Below, one piece after another: positions 10,757-21,679 of a stretch of DNA of 64,000 bases. The stretch lies in contig WHVA01000122.1 in NCBI GenBank assembly GCA_015179125.1, positions 124,001 to 188,000 of the forward strand. The letters run 5' to 3'. The DNA comes from Gautieria morchelliformis (lineage: Eukaryota; Basidiomycota; Agaricomycetes; Gomphales; Gomphaceae). The translations under genes and the position numbers were made by a program. The notes under the pieces were generated by a model. It was not told the DNA's origin and did no database searches. It was given only the letters and a program-made list of their open reading frames with translations. Position 1 is the first letter of the stretch, and every line of letters starts with the position of its first letter.

Positions 10757-11155
10757 CCACTGGAGGCCTATAAAGATTTTCTGGTCTGAAAAACTGTTCA
10801 AAAAACTGTAAAGATATCCAAAAAAAAATTAGTGTTTTTAATGTAAAATAACTTTAAGAAAATTTTGTGTTTTTGTTAGATTTTGTTGAGCAAAAAAATT
10901 GTAAAAAAGTTTAAAGTTTTTTGCAGGGTTTTTTATGTCTTTTTATAAGTTTCTTGGTGAAAACACAAAGAAACCCATGAAAAACCCTGAAAAAGACTTT
11001 GAATTTTTTTACAATTTTCTTGCTCAACAAATTCTAATAAAAACACAAAATTTTATTATAGTTTTTTTACATAAAAAACACTAAAAATATTTGGAAAGTC
11101 TTTACAGTTTTTTCAACAGTTTTTCAGACAAGAAAACTTTTATATGCCTGCAGTG
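10757..11155. mobile_element. AT-rich foldback or MITE-like inverted repeat
   Basis: About 180 bp arms are mirror images. The left arm starts near GGCCTATAAAGATTTTCTGG and the right arm ends near AAGAAAACTTTTATATGCC. The inner parts pair as TTTTGTGTTTTTGTTAGA with TCTAATAAAAACACAAAA. It carries no ORF of note. Receptor copy 3 lacks this block at the matching place (37360), so it is an insertion in copy 2. No target duplication could be settled. Confidence 0.6.
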
Positions 11156-11409
11156 TACATATATTAAACTGGCTTATGTAATGTTGAGACTGGCTGAATT
11201 TTATTCTTTTGCCTTCCTTTGTATCGCACCCACGCACACCAACTTCTTGAACACCGCATTACACATAGCGGGCGGCGATATCAATCAATGCCAATGAAAT
11301 ACTATGCCGTCCATGTATTCGCTGGTCAGTGGTGGCGGCATGGAGCGTAAGAGGCTGTTCGAATTTGCAACAAACTCGAATTGTCACCTTCACTACAGAG
11401 TCTAATGTT

Positions 11410-11525
11410 TTTGCTACTAATAGATAGTAGCTCAACTGAATTGAAAATATTAGGCACACCAGTGATATATGTTGGCAATATATATTAGCTTCTGCCAAGT
11501 TGAGCTACTATCTATTGGTAGCAAA
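11410..11525. repeat. Short inverted repeat upstream of receptor copy 2
   Basis: ATAGATAGTAGCTCAACTGA is repeated inversely as the arm ending CTACTATCTATTGGTAGC about 50 nt later. A shorter version sits at the same place before copy 3 (37611-37714), so it pre-dates the duplication or belongs to the unit. Confidence 0.7.
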
Positions 11526-11640
11526 AACACTAGTAGTAGTATATTACCACAACGGTATTTATACAACGCTTTTCACACTTGGAGAACCATGATGATTTGT
11601 GCTCTGATCACCATTTTCATCTTTTTTTCTGTGGTTGACT

Positions 11641-11666
11641 GTAAGATTTGCTTATTTACCGTGCAG
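11641..11666 (+). other. Candidate 26 nt intron
   Basis: GTAAGATTTG..CCGTGCAG has consensus donor and acceptor. Removing it joins the signal peptide (..FSVVD) to the luminal domain (..LIDVDSPATT) in frame. Copy 3 has a 25 nt version that also restores the frame despite the length difference. Confidence 0.4.
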
Positions 11667-13235
11667 GGCGCCTTATCGATGTAGATTCCCCAGCAACCAC
11701 TCTTTCTCAGAATAAGTTTGTTTTTACTGTCACTGTTGGCCCGCCGAGCAATGTGAATACATATGCTTCTTCTGCAAAGTTGTCTGCTTACCACTTGCCA
11801 CCCAGTGTACTGTTGTGAATGCCGTGCAGCAGGCTACCCAGAATGAGGCTTGCAAGTTGACCCCCATGTGCTGTACAATCGAGTATCTCCAGGCTTGGGC
11901 AGCAGTCAGTTGGTGCGACAGTGGTATAAGCATTACGCCAGTTACTGGGCCAGCCTATGGACAGTACACTGTCTCAGGTAAACTGCCTCACGGTTGTATA
12001 TTTGGTCTAATCTTGATGTGTAATGATAGAACTAACGATATATTGCCGTTCCCGGGGACTCCAAGTTGACGACGTCCGGCTCCAACTGTCGCCAGCTCAG
12101 ACGGACTTTTTGAATTATCTGAACCGTCGAGATGAACGTGCATGTTTGAGCATCTTGTAGGCTGTCCATGTTGGAATGCATTGAGGCAGAAGTTAGACAG
12201 AAACAAACTGTCTTTTTCACCTTTCAGATAGCTGGCGGCCACATGGGCCTCCCACTCCTTGCCCTAGTGTCTATCTTATCCCAAAAAGCTCATCGAGACC
12301 CATCGTTCTTCAACTTCTGTCTGACTTGGATCATCTCCAGCATTGTATTCTGTGTTCTGTATGTACTACATTTTTTTTGAATTGCTGAACCCTGACTTCG
12401 CCTTCAGTCTCTATCGTGGCACTGAAGGACACACTTTTAATGCTCCCTACGGTGGCACTATCTACTCCTGCAGTGTCCGGTACACCTGCCGGTGTTTTAT
12501 GCAAGCCTCTCTCATCCCTGGCATGCAGGCGATGACTTCTTGTTCTACTGCCGTTTTGGTAATCCAGGTAGGGAGCGGTGCATACCATTCACCCCTTCCT
12601 GACATGACCTATATCCTGAAGCTGTGGCTCAGACTGTGTACCGCAATATATGGGGTTACAATTAGTCCTGTACAATCTCGATTGATCACAATTGCTGTAG
12701 GTTTCCATTTAGATATACAGATCCGTTACATGACTGAAACTTTGGGTTAAAAAGCTTATTATGGCACCTTGGATAATGCTTATTTCCTTTTCTGTCGCTG
12801 CAAGTTATGTGAGCCCCAGCTGCTCCCGTGTCTTGATCACTCCTCACCAGCATTACTTATGACATAGGTCACCAATATCACAAGTGGAGGGCCTGCCAAC
12901 ACAAACATCTTCTACTGTACTGTTCAATTAAACTCGAGAAGTGACTTGTTGTAAGTCGAGGCTGTGAGCTGACAATTCTGGCAAGCTCACTACTCGGGTT
13001 TCCAGTCTGAGGGCTGAATACGGAATCGTCCTTGTGTTCTTACTAATGACGCTCATGTGGGATGGTACTTCTCCCCTCCTTCGTTGACAATCTGTGTGCT
13101 CAACATTCTTCACCTCTCAAAGCCCTGCTGGTGAAAATCATGTATCTCCACCAGTCGGCCTATCGGACCAAGAGTGCTGTCTCGCTCTCCATTCTCCTGC
13201 GGGTGGCCGCTTTCAGCCTTTTCCGTGTAGTCGTT

Positions 13236-13541
13236 TGTTGGAGTAAGGATGGATAAGCATAGGACGCAGGGCCGCGGCTGGTAACCCGCGACCCGGACTA
13301 GTAGTTACATAGGTTGTCTCGGTCATAGCTGACCGAGCTGGTATATCTAGTAGACTCGTAGATAGTGGTGCCTCAGTGAAGTAACTATTCACTGAGGTAC
13401 GCATCACCCTTTGTATATCGTCGAGTACGATGCTCACCCCTGTGTAGCTTACACTACACAGGTACAGTTATACATACGCGCTCAGTGAAGTAACTATTCA
13501 CTGAGCTTACACTACACAGCTACTGCGCAATAACCCTAACA
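13236..13541 (+). repeat. 5' LTR of copia 1
   Basis: The LTR carries two strong hairpins: CCTCAGTGAA..TTCACTGAGG and CCTGTGTAG..CTACACAGG. A second partial copy of the same arms lies near its end. Confidence 0.92.
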
Positions 13542-13543
13542 GC

Positions 13544-13558
13544 TTATGGGCCCCGCAG
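13544..13558 (+). other. Primer-binding site, half-tRNA initiator Met type
   Basis: TTATGGGCCCCG begins two bases after the 5' LTR. TTATGGGCCC is complementary to the anticodon-arm sequence GGGCCCATAA of eukaryotic initiator tRNA-Met, the internal priming mode known for Drosophila copia. Copia 2 has the same motif. Confidence 0.65.
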
Positions 13559-14406
13559 AGCCCACCACGAAGTTGTTCATCGTACCCAAGCTTTCCCGAG
13601 ACGGCACACACTGGGTTACCTGGAAGAGTCAAACGTTAGCCACGCTAGCGTCGACTCAAGGCATGAAACGGCACCTGGAGGGGGCTGCCTGGATCCCCCC
13701 TCCGATCCCCACTTATCCCGACGGTCACACCCTAACGGGCGAGCAAGAGGAGGAACTGGAGAGTGTAGAGAAGCGCTGGGACGATTACAACCAGCGCGAG
13801 GCCACGATTATGGCCCAAATATTCACCACTGTCCCTGACAGTGTTCTCATCAAGGTCCGGAACCTATCAACAGCGAAGGCGGTCTGGGATGCGGTATGTG
13901 TGAAGCACGAGACAAGGGCGCTCACCATCAAAGTAGACATGTGGTGCCAGATGTACGAGCTCAAGTGCGAAGACGAGTTGAACGTCTGCATGCACCTGGA
14001 GACCCTCATGAGGATGCAGGAGCAACTGGCAGGAATGAATGCTGGACTCACGGATGACGACCTGACTAACGTTATCTTAGGCTCACTCCCCAAGTTGTAC
14101 CGTTCGCTGATCAACGCGATCACGATGTCCGTGGCACATGCTAAAGCCAAGTTGGAGCCGGATCAGGTGGTTAGTATGCTAATCAACGAATTCGAGAGAC
14201 TTACCATTGAGGAGCGCCAACTAAAGGCAAATGAGACTGCCCTGGCCGCGGCGAAGGGTCACAGCAAGTCACAGGCAAGCGGCAGCACATCCAACACCAC
14301 CAGCACCACGAAGTCCGACATGGAGTGCTGGAAGTGCGGAAAGAAGGGGCGCGTTAAGGCCAAGTGCCGCTCCAAAGCCAAGAAAGAAAAAAGAAAAGAA
14401 GGATGA
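13546..14406 (+). pseudogene. gag: Copia 1 Gag
   Basis: The 286-residue frame starts MGPAEPTTKLFIVPKL. It has a UBN2-like Gag core (HWVTWKSQTLATLAS, VWDAVCVKHETRALTIKVDMW, LGSLPKLYRSLINAI). The terminal zinc knuckle reads CWKCGKKGRVKAKC, where Arg takes the place of the conserved His, so zinc binding is probably lost. The frame stops at 14406, just after an A-rich run. The polyprotein continues in the next frame, which indicates a small indel in that run. Confidence 0.85.
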
Positions 14407-16552
14407 CGACAAGAAGGGGGGGGACTCAGCAAACACGGCGGCAGAGAGCGAGGGATTCGCGTTCACCATGATGTTCGCCGGACCCACGCTCGCGCTAGGA
14501 ACGAGCCTGTTGATGGGACAGGAGGTCGACATCTATGATTCAGGAGCATCAGGGCACATGTCACCAAACAGGCATCGGTTCCTCACCTTCAGAGATATCA
14601 CGCCACGCGCGATCAACACGGCAGACAAGACAGTCTTCAAGGCCGTAGGGATGGGCAACATGAAGGTCGGGATCCCTAACGGGAAAACGACAATGCACGT
14701 CATACTAAAAGACGTACTGTATTGCCCGGACTTAGCGTTCACCCTGGTATCCTTGGCACGCTGCGACGCAGCGGGATACTCGGTCCTGTTGAAGGACCAA
14801 AAATGCCTGATTCGGGACGCGAAGGGGACGCTGCTCGGGCAGGTCCCGCTCTCGAATGGCCTCTACAAGGTGGAGCACGGTTCGACAGCGGCGGCGGCGG
14901 AGGTAGCGCGAAAAAGACTCACGTTGGACGAACTACACCGCTGCATGGGTCATATCTCGCCGCAAGTCGCCCGGAAACTCGTCCAGGATGGGACAGTCAC
15001 GGGACTGGATGTTGGACTGGATGTTGACATGTCCAGCCAACCAAGCCTGTGCACAGCGTGTGCACAGGCCAAGCCGACACGCAACCCCGTCCCGCAGAAG
15101 CGGGAGGGACCGCGATCCAGCACCTTCAGTGAGAAGGTGCACTCGGACGTGTGGGGACCGGCGAACCTGCAGAGCTACGATGGGAAGGAGTACTTTGTCA
15201 GCTTCACAGATGACCACAACAGGTGGACTTACCTGGTGCCGATAGCGTGCAAGAGCGGGGCATTCGCCTGCTATAAGCAATACGAGGCCTGGGTAGAGAC
15301 TCAGCATGGCGCGAAGATAAAGAAGTTACAGACTGACCATGGGGGAGAGTATCTCTCCCAGGAGTTTACAAGTCACCTGAAAACAAAGGGGACGGTTAGG
15401 AACCTTACCGTGCACGACACGCCGGAGGAGAACGGCGTGTCAGAGTGGCTGAACAGGACACTACTGGAGCATGCACGGGCCATGCATCTCACAGTAGGCC
15501 TGCCAAAATACCTCTGGACCGAGTCGGTCCAGCATGCGGTGTGGCTAAAAAACCGCTCGTCGATGCATGCGCTCGACGGCAAAACCCCCTATGAGCTGGT
15601 TCACGGCACCAAACCAGATTTAGGGACTTACCTGAGTGGGGCACGCGGGTTTTTGTCTTGAAACAGGACAGCGGCAAGCTAGAGGCTAAAGCCGAGGAGG
15701 GAAGGTGGGTGGGGTATAGCGACGAAAGTAATGGGCACAGGGTTTACTGGCCTGGGAAACGCCGCGTCACTATCGAACATAATGTCACATTCGATACCCC
15801 TGTCCTAGTCACGCCTGCCGATGCGCTGGCTGAGGGGGAGTCTTCCACCGGCAGCCAGGACATCGGCGGAGCCCCACAGGACCCACAGCAGCCACAGCCA
15901 CAGCATGCGGACCAGGGAAAAATCGACCCACTACAGGGACTCGAAACCTCCAGCAGATCCACCACAAGGCAGAGGGCAACGCGCACGGAAACTGTCGGCA
16001 TACGTGCGAGGCATCGCGGACGGCACCGGCAGCAGCACAGGAGGCGCGAACGCACCCACGTACCCACGAGGGTTACCTATACCCTCGAATGTGTCCGCAT
16101 TAGTCACCCTCATCGAGCTAGAGGAGGGCCAGGAGGATGTGGGGGGGGTCGGATTGCACCTTGAGCCACCCATTCAAATACTCAATGGCGGCAGCGGCGA
16201 ACGACGTGGGACTCAACCCCACGAGCCTCAACAACGCACGATCCCGCGACGACTGGCCGCACTGGGACGCGTCCATCAGATGGGAGCTGGACCAGCATGC
16301 GAGGTTAAAGACATGGGACCTCGTGGAACCCGGATGGCGTAAATATCGTTGGGAGCAGACTCGTGTTCCACTACAAACACGATATGGATGGCAAGGTGGT
16401 AAACTACAAAACCCGGCTCGTTGCGCAAGGGTTTACACAAGCAGAAGGTATAGACTACACAGAGACCTTCTCCCCCACCGCCAAACTCTCCGCTATATGC
16501 ATAATCACGGCTATCGCAGTCAGAAATGACTGGGAACTCGAACAGACCGACA
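14407..16552 (+). pseudogene. pol: Copia 1 Pol, protease to N-terminal RT
   Basis: The frame opens with the aspartic protease motif IYDSGASGHMSP (about 14530). The pre-integrase module follows (LDELHRCMGHIS, CTACAQAKPTRNP), then the integrase core (HSDVWGPANL, TDHGGEYLSQEF). A frameshift near 15625 breaks the frame; the next frame gives GKLEAKAEEGRWVGYSDESN. Two more shifts occur in the Pro/Gln-rich linker. RT begins at AAANDVGLNPTSLNNARSRD and runs to DWELEQTDI at 16552, where a TA-flanked element interrupts it. A functional product is impossible without several corrections. Confidence 0.85.
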
Positions 16553-16554
16553 TA

Positions 16555-17565
16555 AGATAGAGGACGCTCTAATAGGGCACCCTTACATAATCTACTTTAG
16601 CCCAATATTTTGAGCTCAATAGATATTCACATGGTCACTTTTTCACCACTTTGCCTCCTACAATTAAATAACCTCTAGAAATGAGTCCCAGGAAACAGAA
16701 TATTATTTGAATAAAAATTGAGCTGTATATAGACAAAAAACTTGAATTTTACAAATGTGCAGGAAATCACTTGTATGATGCAAGGACATGCTCAGAAAAT
16801 TTTTGGGCAAGGACGACAAAGGACATTTGGCCGCTTATGTAATCAATCACGTGACCTCATCGGAGTGCGAAAATTGAAGAAAAGCTGGCTGAACCAACCA
16901 CATCTCTATACCTAGAGTGTCCAGCATGGGCTGGAAGTCTAAAGCATGTTTAGCATGCCTCGAAAACCTGAGAAAAGGTGCCCCAAATGACTTTTATCCA
17001 AAATTTCATTGTGAGCTCAACTTTATTGAGCAATACTGGGGTGCAGTCAAGTTCTGATACAGATCAAGTGCACAAACGACAGATGTGGATGCCATGGAGC
17101 ACAATGTGATTTCTTGCCTTGATGATATCCCATTGATCCAAATCCAGTGGTCAGTGGTTTCCAAGTCCATCATCTGAATATGGATTACTCATTTTATTTT
17201 TTTATTTTATTTTTTATTTTTTGGAGTGGCTATGCAAATCAATCTGCAATATTCATTTCAGCATACTCACAAGGTTTTTCTGGCTCAATGGCTGCCTGGG
17301 CAAACCAAAACCAAAGGTATCATGGACACCAGACTTTACCCCCTTGGATGGCTGAGAAAGCAAAGGCTGCCTATGCATAGCACTTCATTATTGATCTGGA
17401 GGTACTTGATACATTACAATACATAGACTATGAGTGGGGAGGCATCCTTGATGTGAAATTTGATGAGTAGTTTTTTTTTTCAAACTTGACTTCAGGATTT
17501 TGGCCACTTTTTAGGGTTAGGGTTAGATATTACATAAGGGTGCCCTATTAGAGCGTCCTCTATCT
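16555..17565. mobile_element. Non-autonomous TA-flanked inverted-repeat transposon
   Basis: The 1,011 bp insertion has perfect terminal inverted repeats of 31 bp (left starts AGATAGAGGACGCTCTAATA, right ends CGTCCTCTATCT). The TA target duplications are 16553-16554 and 17566-17567. Excising it with one TA rejoins the copia RT codons (QTDI-DGVYLNAP) exactly. There is no transposase ORF. TA targets and size fit a Tc1/mariner-type non-autonomous relative, but the TIR alone does not identify the superfamily. Confidence 0.88.
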
Positions 17566-17567
17566 TA

Positions 17568-18780
17568 GACGGCGTGTACCTGAACGCACCGATCACGGAG
17601 ACAGTTTACATGAGACAGCTGAAGGGATATGAGACTCCTGGCAGGGAACACCATGTGTGCCGCCTCAACCGAGCGATCTACGGACTTAAGCAGTCCGGGA
17701 GGGAATGGTACGAGATGCTGAGTGGCATCATGTACCGATTCAGATTCACGCGCTGCGAGGTAGAGCATGCCATTTTCCACAGGTACACCGGACAGGATGT
17801 CCTCATCGTCGCAGTGGACGTCGACGACTTGACCATGGCGGGGAATTCGAGGGACGCGATCCAGCAGTTCAAGGACGAGCTGCGGACTGTCCTGAAGATA
17901 AAAGACATGGGTGACCTACACTGGTTGCTGGGGATAGAGGTCAAACGGGACCACACGCTACGTACTATCTCATTCTCTCAGTGTGCGTACATGCAGAAAA
18001 TACTGGAGAGGTTCAATCTGCAGGACGCGAACCAACTCAGCACCCCACTCGATCCCCACCACAGACTATCCTTGACCCAATCCCCCTCCACCCCGCGCCA
18101 GTATGATGACATGCGTAACGTGCTGTACAGAGAGGCCATCGGGTCACTCATGTATGCGGCATTAGGCACGCGCCCGGACATCTCGTTCGCCGTGTTGTTT
18201 CTGGCGCAATTCATTCAGAACCCGGGAAGACCGCACTGGGAAGCAGTGAAGCGCGTCTCCGCTACCTGAAGGGCACAAGGGACATGTGCCTCATCATCGG
18301 TGGTTCACAGAGCGGCCTGGAGGCCTTTTTGGACGTGGACTGGGCATCCCAGGAACACCGCCACTCTATCTTGGGGTACGTATTCACCATAGACGGTGGA
18401 GCTGTCTCCTGGAGCTCTAAGAAACAACCGATTGTTGCGCTATCTACAACGGAGGCGGAGTATATCGCTGCGACGCACGCAGCGAAGGAAGCACTGTGGA
18501 TACACGTGTTCTTGGCCGACATCGCACGCCCACTAGAAAAGCCCATCACCATCCATCTAGACAACATCTCCACGATATCCATCACGAAGAATGACAAATA
18601 CCACCCCCGGACGAAGCACATTGACATAAGGTACCATTTTATATGACATGCCACACGAGAGGGGCTCATACACGTCAACTACATCCCGACGGACGATATG
18701 GCCGCTGATATGTTCACTAAAGCCCTCCTGCGGCACAAGGTCAAGCACCTGAATGCAATGGTCGGACTGCATCATGCTTA
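17568..18780 (+). pseudogene. pol: Copia 1 Pol, RT remainder and RNase H
   Basis: After the inserted element the RT resumes (GVYLNAPITETVYMRQLKGY, YGLKQSGREWYEML). The catalytic motif appears as VDVDDLTM rather than the usual YVDD, then LHWLLGIEVKRD and GSLMYAALGTRPDISFAV. A frameshift near 18250 leads to RNase H (DVDWASQEHRHSILGYV, SSKKQPIVALSTTEAEYIA, KYHPRTKHIDIRYHFI). A TGA at 18644-18646 replaces an expected Arg codon before HATREGL. The final module ends just before the polypurine tract. Confidence 0.85.
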
Positions 18781-18787
18781 AGGGGAG

Positions 18788-19093
18788 TGTTGGAGTAAGG
18801 ATGGATAAGCATAGGACACAGGGCCGCGGCTGGTAACCCGCGACCCGGACTAGTAGTTACATAGGTTGTCTCGGTCATAGCTGACCGAGCTGGTATATCT
18901 AGTAGACTTGTATATAGTGGTGCCTCAGTGAAGTAACTATTCACTGAGGTACGCATCACCCTTTGTATATCGTCAAGTACGATGCTCACCCCTGTGTAGC
19001 TTACACTACACAGGTACAGTTATACATATGCGCTCAGTGAAGCAACTATTCACTGAGCTTACACTACACAGCTACTGCGCAATAACCCTAGCA
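18788..19093 (+). repeat. 3' LTR of copia 1
   Basis: This LTR is nearly identical to 13236-13541. Differences such as ACGCAG/ACACAG, GTCGAG/GTCAAG and ATACGCG/ATATGCG are C-T or G-A changes. Confidence 0.92.
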
Positions 19094-19244
19094 TCGTTTC
19101 CATGTATAATTTCTCCTTAACCTCCCTCCATGAGACGTTAACTCCAGTTCTTCCATTAGACAATATTAGTTTGTAATATATATTAGTTGCGGAGTATGCC
19201 GAACTGCTAATCCTATCCTACAGGCGCGTGAGAAAATATTAGCA

Positions 19245-20450
19245 ATGTCGTGTCCACTCCAGCCCACACCCACGTGTCCATTCCAGCCCACCACCGCGTC
19301 GCATGTGGGTATGCAGCCAATCCCTCCCGCTGTCTTTTATAACACCCCTAGCACTCCGATTGCGTCACAAGCAGGTGGGATTGAGGAAAGGCTCAGTCCC
19401 GCCCTTTTCTCTAACTCCACTAATGCGCCCCATCCACCGGCTGTCGCCCTCTCCCTCGTTACCTCGGTCGCTGCACCCCCTAGCACACCTGATGAGTCAT
19501 CGAACACCGGGTTGGACGCGTCAGGTGTGCTAGGGTCACAACCCATATCTTCATGCAAGGCGCGTGAAGCCTTTTCTTTGCGTGACCTCGACCAACTCCT
19601 CCGCGCTGTGATCGAGGTCAACCCGTACATGGCACCACGGGCAAAGCTGGGTGAACACTGGAAAGAAGTGGCCAGGTGCGTGCAAGAGAGTGGGTCTTGC
19701 CTGAACCGTGAGCCGGACACACTCAAGAACAAAGTGGCATCCCTGCTCACTTGGGTGGAGGTGCATCCTAGCATAATTATTTTATATAAATTGCGCGCTG
19801 ACTAGAAGAGAGTAGGGGGGAAAAAAGAAGACTCCCCGGTCTGCTCTTGGTAAAGAGTGGGAGCGCGATCCAGCCCTGTTCGCCTCGCTCTCAGGGAAGC
19901 TGGATGCCATGCAGCATCTCAAGTTGGAGGCGAAAGGGACCAGGGAGGAGCAGAAGGAGCGTGAAAAACAAGTGAGTGAAGGGCTTTGTTCATGATATTT
20001 ATTGGCTACTAACTATCTAATCAATAGGTTCAGAACGTGGTGAAGGATGCGGGAGAGACTATGCGAGACGCCATGGTGATATGCCGGTGACCTAGGCAGA
20101 AGCGAGGATGCTCCCCATCTCCATCGGTTGGGATTTCTGAGAAGGAGAATGATGGCAGTCAATTGGCGAGCATATCTGGGACAGATACACGTGAGAGCTT
20201 CGGACGGAAATGTTCCTGTGTGGGAGGGAGGTGGAGGACTGAAACTACACGACTGGTTGAGCTCCTGGAGGAAGCACGTGCAGAGACACGCAAGATGCGC
20301 GAAGAGGACCGCAAGTTGCGTGAGGCGGAACGTGAGGAGGAGAGGAAGGCACGCCAGGCGCTCCTTGAGGAGACACGTGGTGCAAATGACCAGCAGGAGA
20401 GGACAAGCACAGCGCTCCTGGATATCTTGCGGCAGGGGCTCCTTAATTAG
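19245..20450 (+). CDS. Myb/SANT-like accessory protein of the Harbinger element
   Basis: A Pro/Thr/Ser-rich N-terminus precedes a trihelix-like segment (SLRDLDQLLRAVIEVNPYMA, GEHWKEVARCV, LKNKVASLLTWVE). An intron at about 19762-19817 joins in phase to GGKKKTPRSALGKEWERDPA. A second intron (19971-20028: GTGAGT, CTAAC, AATAG) leads to QNVVKDAGETMRDAM. The last part (20163-20450) is a charged coiled coil (RKMREEDRKLREAEREEERK) ending at 20450. The join between 20085 and 20163 is unresolved. Harbinger transposases need such a Myb-like partner for nuclear import and TIR binding. Confidence 0.65.
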
Positions 20451-20459
20451 TTTGAGATG

Positions 20460-20700
20460 TCTCACTTGCAAAGTATTGTTTTCTTGGACAAAATTGACAA
20501 ATTATTTGTTTCTTGGCAAAAAAAATAATTAGTTTGAGATGTCTCACTTGCAAAGTATTGTTTTCTTGGCCCAAAAATTTGTTTTCTTGACAAATTTGAC
20601 AAAATAATTTTTTCTTGACAAAAAAAAAGGTTTTCTTAAAAAAAAAAAAAGACCTAAAAATTGTTTGTTGGCTCTACAAACAGGGACAGGGGTGGCATAC
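20460..20700 (+). repeat. Degenerate T/A-rich direct repeats after the Myb gene
   Basis: Words such as TTTGAGATGTCTCACTTGCA occur twice (about 20452 and 20532), and TTTTCTTGGACAAAATTGAC-like units recur. No coding content is seen in the gap between the convergent genes. Confidence 0.6.
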
Positions 20701-20725
20701 ATGCATAAACTGCTAGAGAACATGA

Positions 20726-21679
20726 CTATTCATGGAAGTATTCTTGGAGGAAAGGGGGAGGACATGAATAACGAAGGGAAGTCTGATTCGGCTCCAAGCA
20801 CGAATGCGCATTTGTGAGGAGAACACCAACGCGGTACATGGTTCCACACGCATTCCCCCATATCTTGTGCTTCCAAAAGGCATGGAGGAACGGCCAATCT
20901 TGCAACACAAGGCCGAAGCCGTGCTCCACGGATATCCGTACCCCACCCATTGCCGTGTTCCATGCGCGTTGTTCTGGGGTAAGCGCATTCACGGTGGAAT
21001 AAGGACTCACGATAAAGGGGCTCACCCCATAAGCTGAATCACCGTAAACCTGGAAATAACAATCCCCGGGTGCATCCCCTTCCCGTGACCCAGGCTGAAT
21101 CGCATACTGCTCGAGATGCTGGAGCAGTGAGCTTTCCTTCAGGACTCCAGTGTCATTCTGTGGGGCCCTGTATGGGCCAGCTAGATGCGCAATCAACCCA
21201 TTGGGGACGACAACCCCCTGAAACTTCATGCCATGACATTTCTTGTAACCGGTGTAGGCAAGCTCCTGATACATCCCTGGCCGGCACGTCTGCCGGATCG
21301 TGCAATCAATGAAGCCAAAGACGCTGCGACAGGGTGCTCCGAAATCATAAAGGGCATCGGCGTACTCGCCAAGCTTCTCCGGGGACAAAAGCCCATGCCG
21401 GTCCCAGTCAAGGAGAAAGCCCCACCGGGCCTTGATGAAAGAGGCCGTCTCGTTGGTGATTTGGGAGATAGTGGACTGAGGACGGTGGTACTTCGTGGAT
21501 AAGGACCACTGGTCCTCTGGGCTCCGCAGGCGTGCACAAAGAAGTGAGATCGCCTCGAGGGCACTTGCGCGGCTCCCGGCGGCTGTGATGAGAGGTTTCG
21601 GGAGCTGCAAAAGATCCGCAAGGAGCTGAAGTTCCCCTGCTGTAAACCTAATGTGGTTTTTGTGAGTTTGTTCAAGCAT
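20726..21679 (-). CDS. PIF/Harbinger DDE transposase
   Basis: A 317-residue intact frame. The catalytic triad can be placed: Asp in FGFIDCTIRQTCRP, Asp in QVYGDSAYGVSP and Glu in VRISVEHGFG, the order and spacing of DDE_Tnp_4/HARBI1 nucleases. The N-terminal part (RFTAGELQLLADLLQLP, TISQITNETASFI) is a helical DNA-binding region. It catalyses cut-and-paste transposition of this element. No stop or frameshift is seen, so it is one of the few coding-competent transposase genes here. The ATG at 21679 is the first in frame; upstream exons are possible. Confidence 0.85.
   Translation of the reverse strand: MLEQTHKNHIRFTAGELQLLADLLQLPKPLITAAGSRASALEAISLLCARLRSPEDQWSLSTKYHRPQSTISQITNETASFIKARWGFLLDWDRHGLLSPEKLGEYADALYDFGAPCRSVFGFIDCTIRQTCRPGMYQELAYTGYKKCHGMKFQGVVVPNGLIAHLAGPYRAPQNDTGVLKESSLLQHLEQYAIQPGSREGDAPGDCYFQVYGDSAYGVSPFIVSPYSTVNALTPEQRAWNTAMGGVRISVEHGFGLVLQDWPFLHAFWKHKIWGNACGTMYRVGVLLTNAHSCLEPNQTSLRYSCPPPFLQEYFHE

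Larger units (their letters stand above)
13236..19093 (+). mobile_element. Ty1/copia retrotransposon 1 (full-length, degenerate)
   Basis: Two 306 bp LTRs (13236-13541 and 18788-19093) begin TGTTGGAGTAAGG and end in CA. The element is flanked by the target duplication TCGTT (13231-13235 and 19094-19098) within receptor copy 2. Internal order is gag, protease, integrase, RT, RNase H, which defines copia. A polypurine tract (AAGGGGAG) precedes the 3' LTR. The LTRs differ at about 7 positions, nearly all transitions. Frameshifts, a stop and a 1,011 bp insertion inactivate it. Confidence 0.93.
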
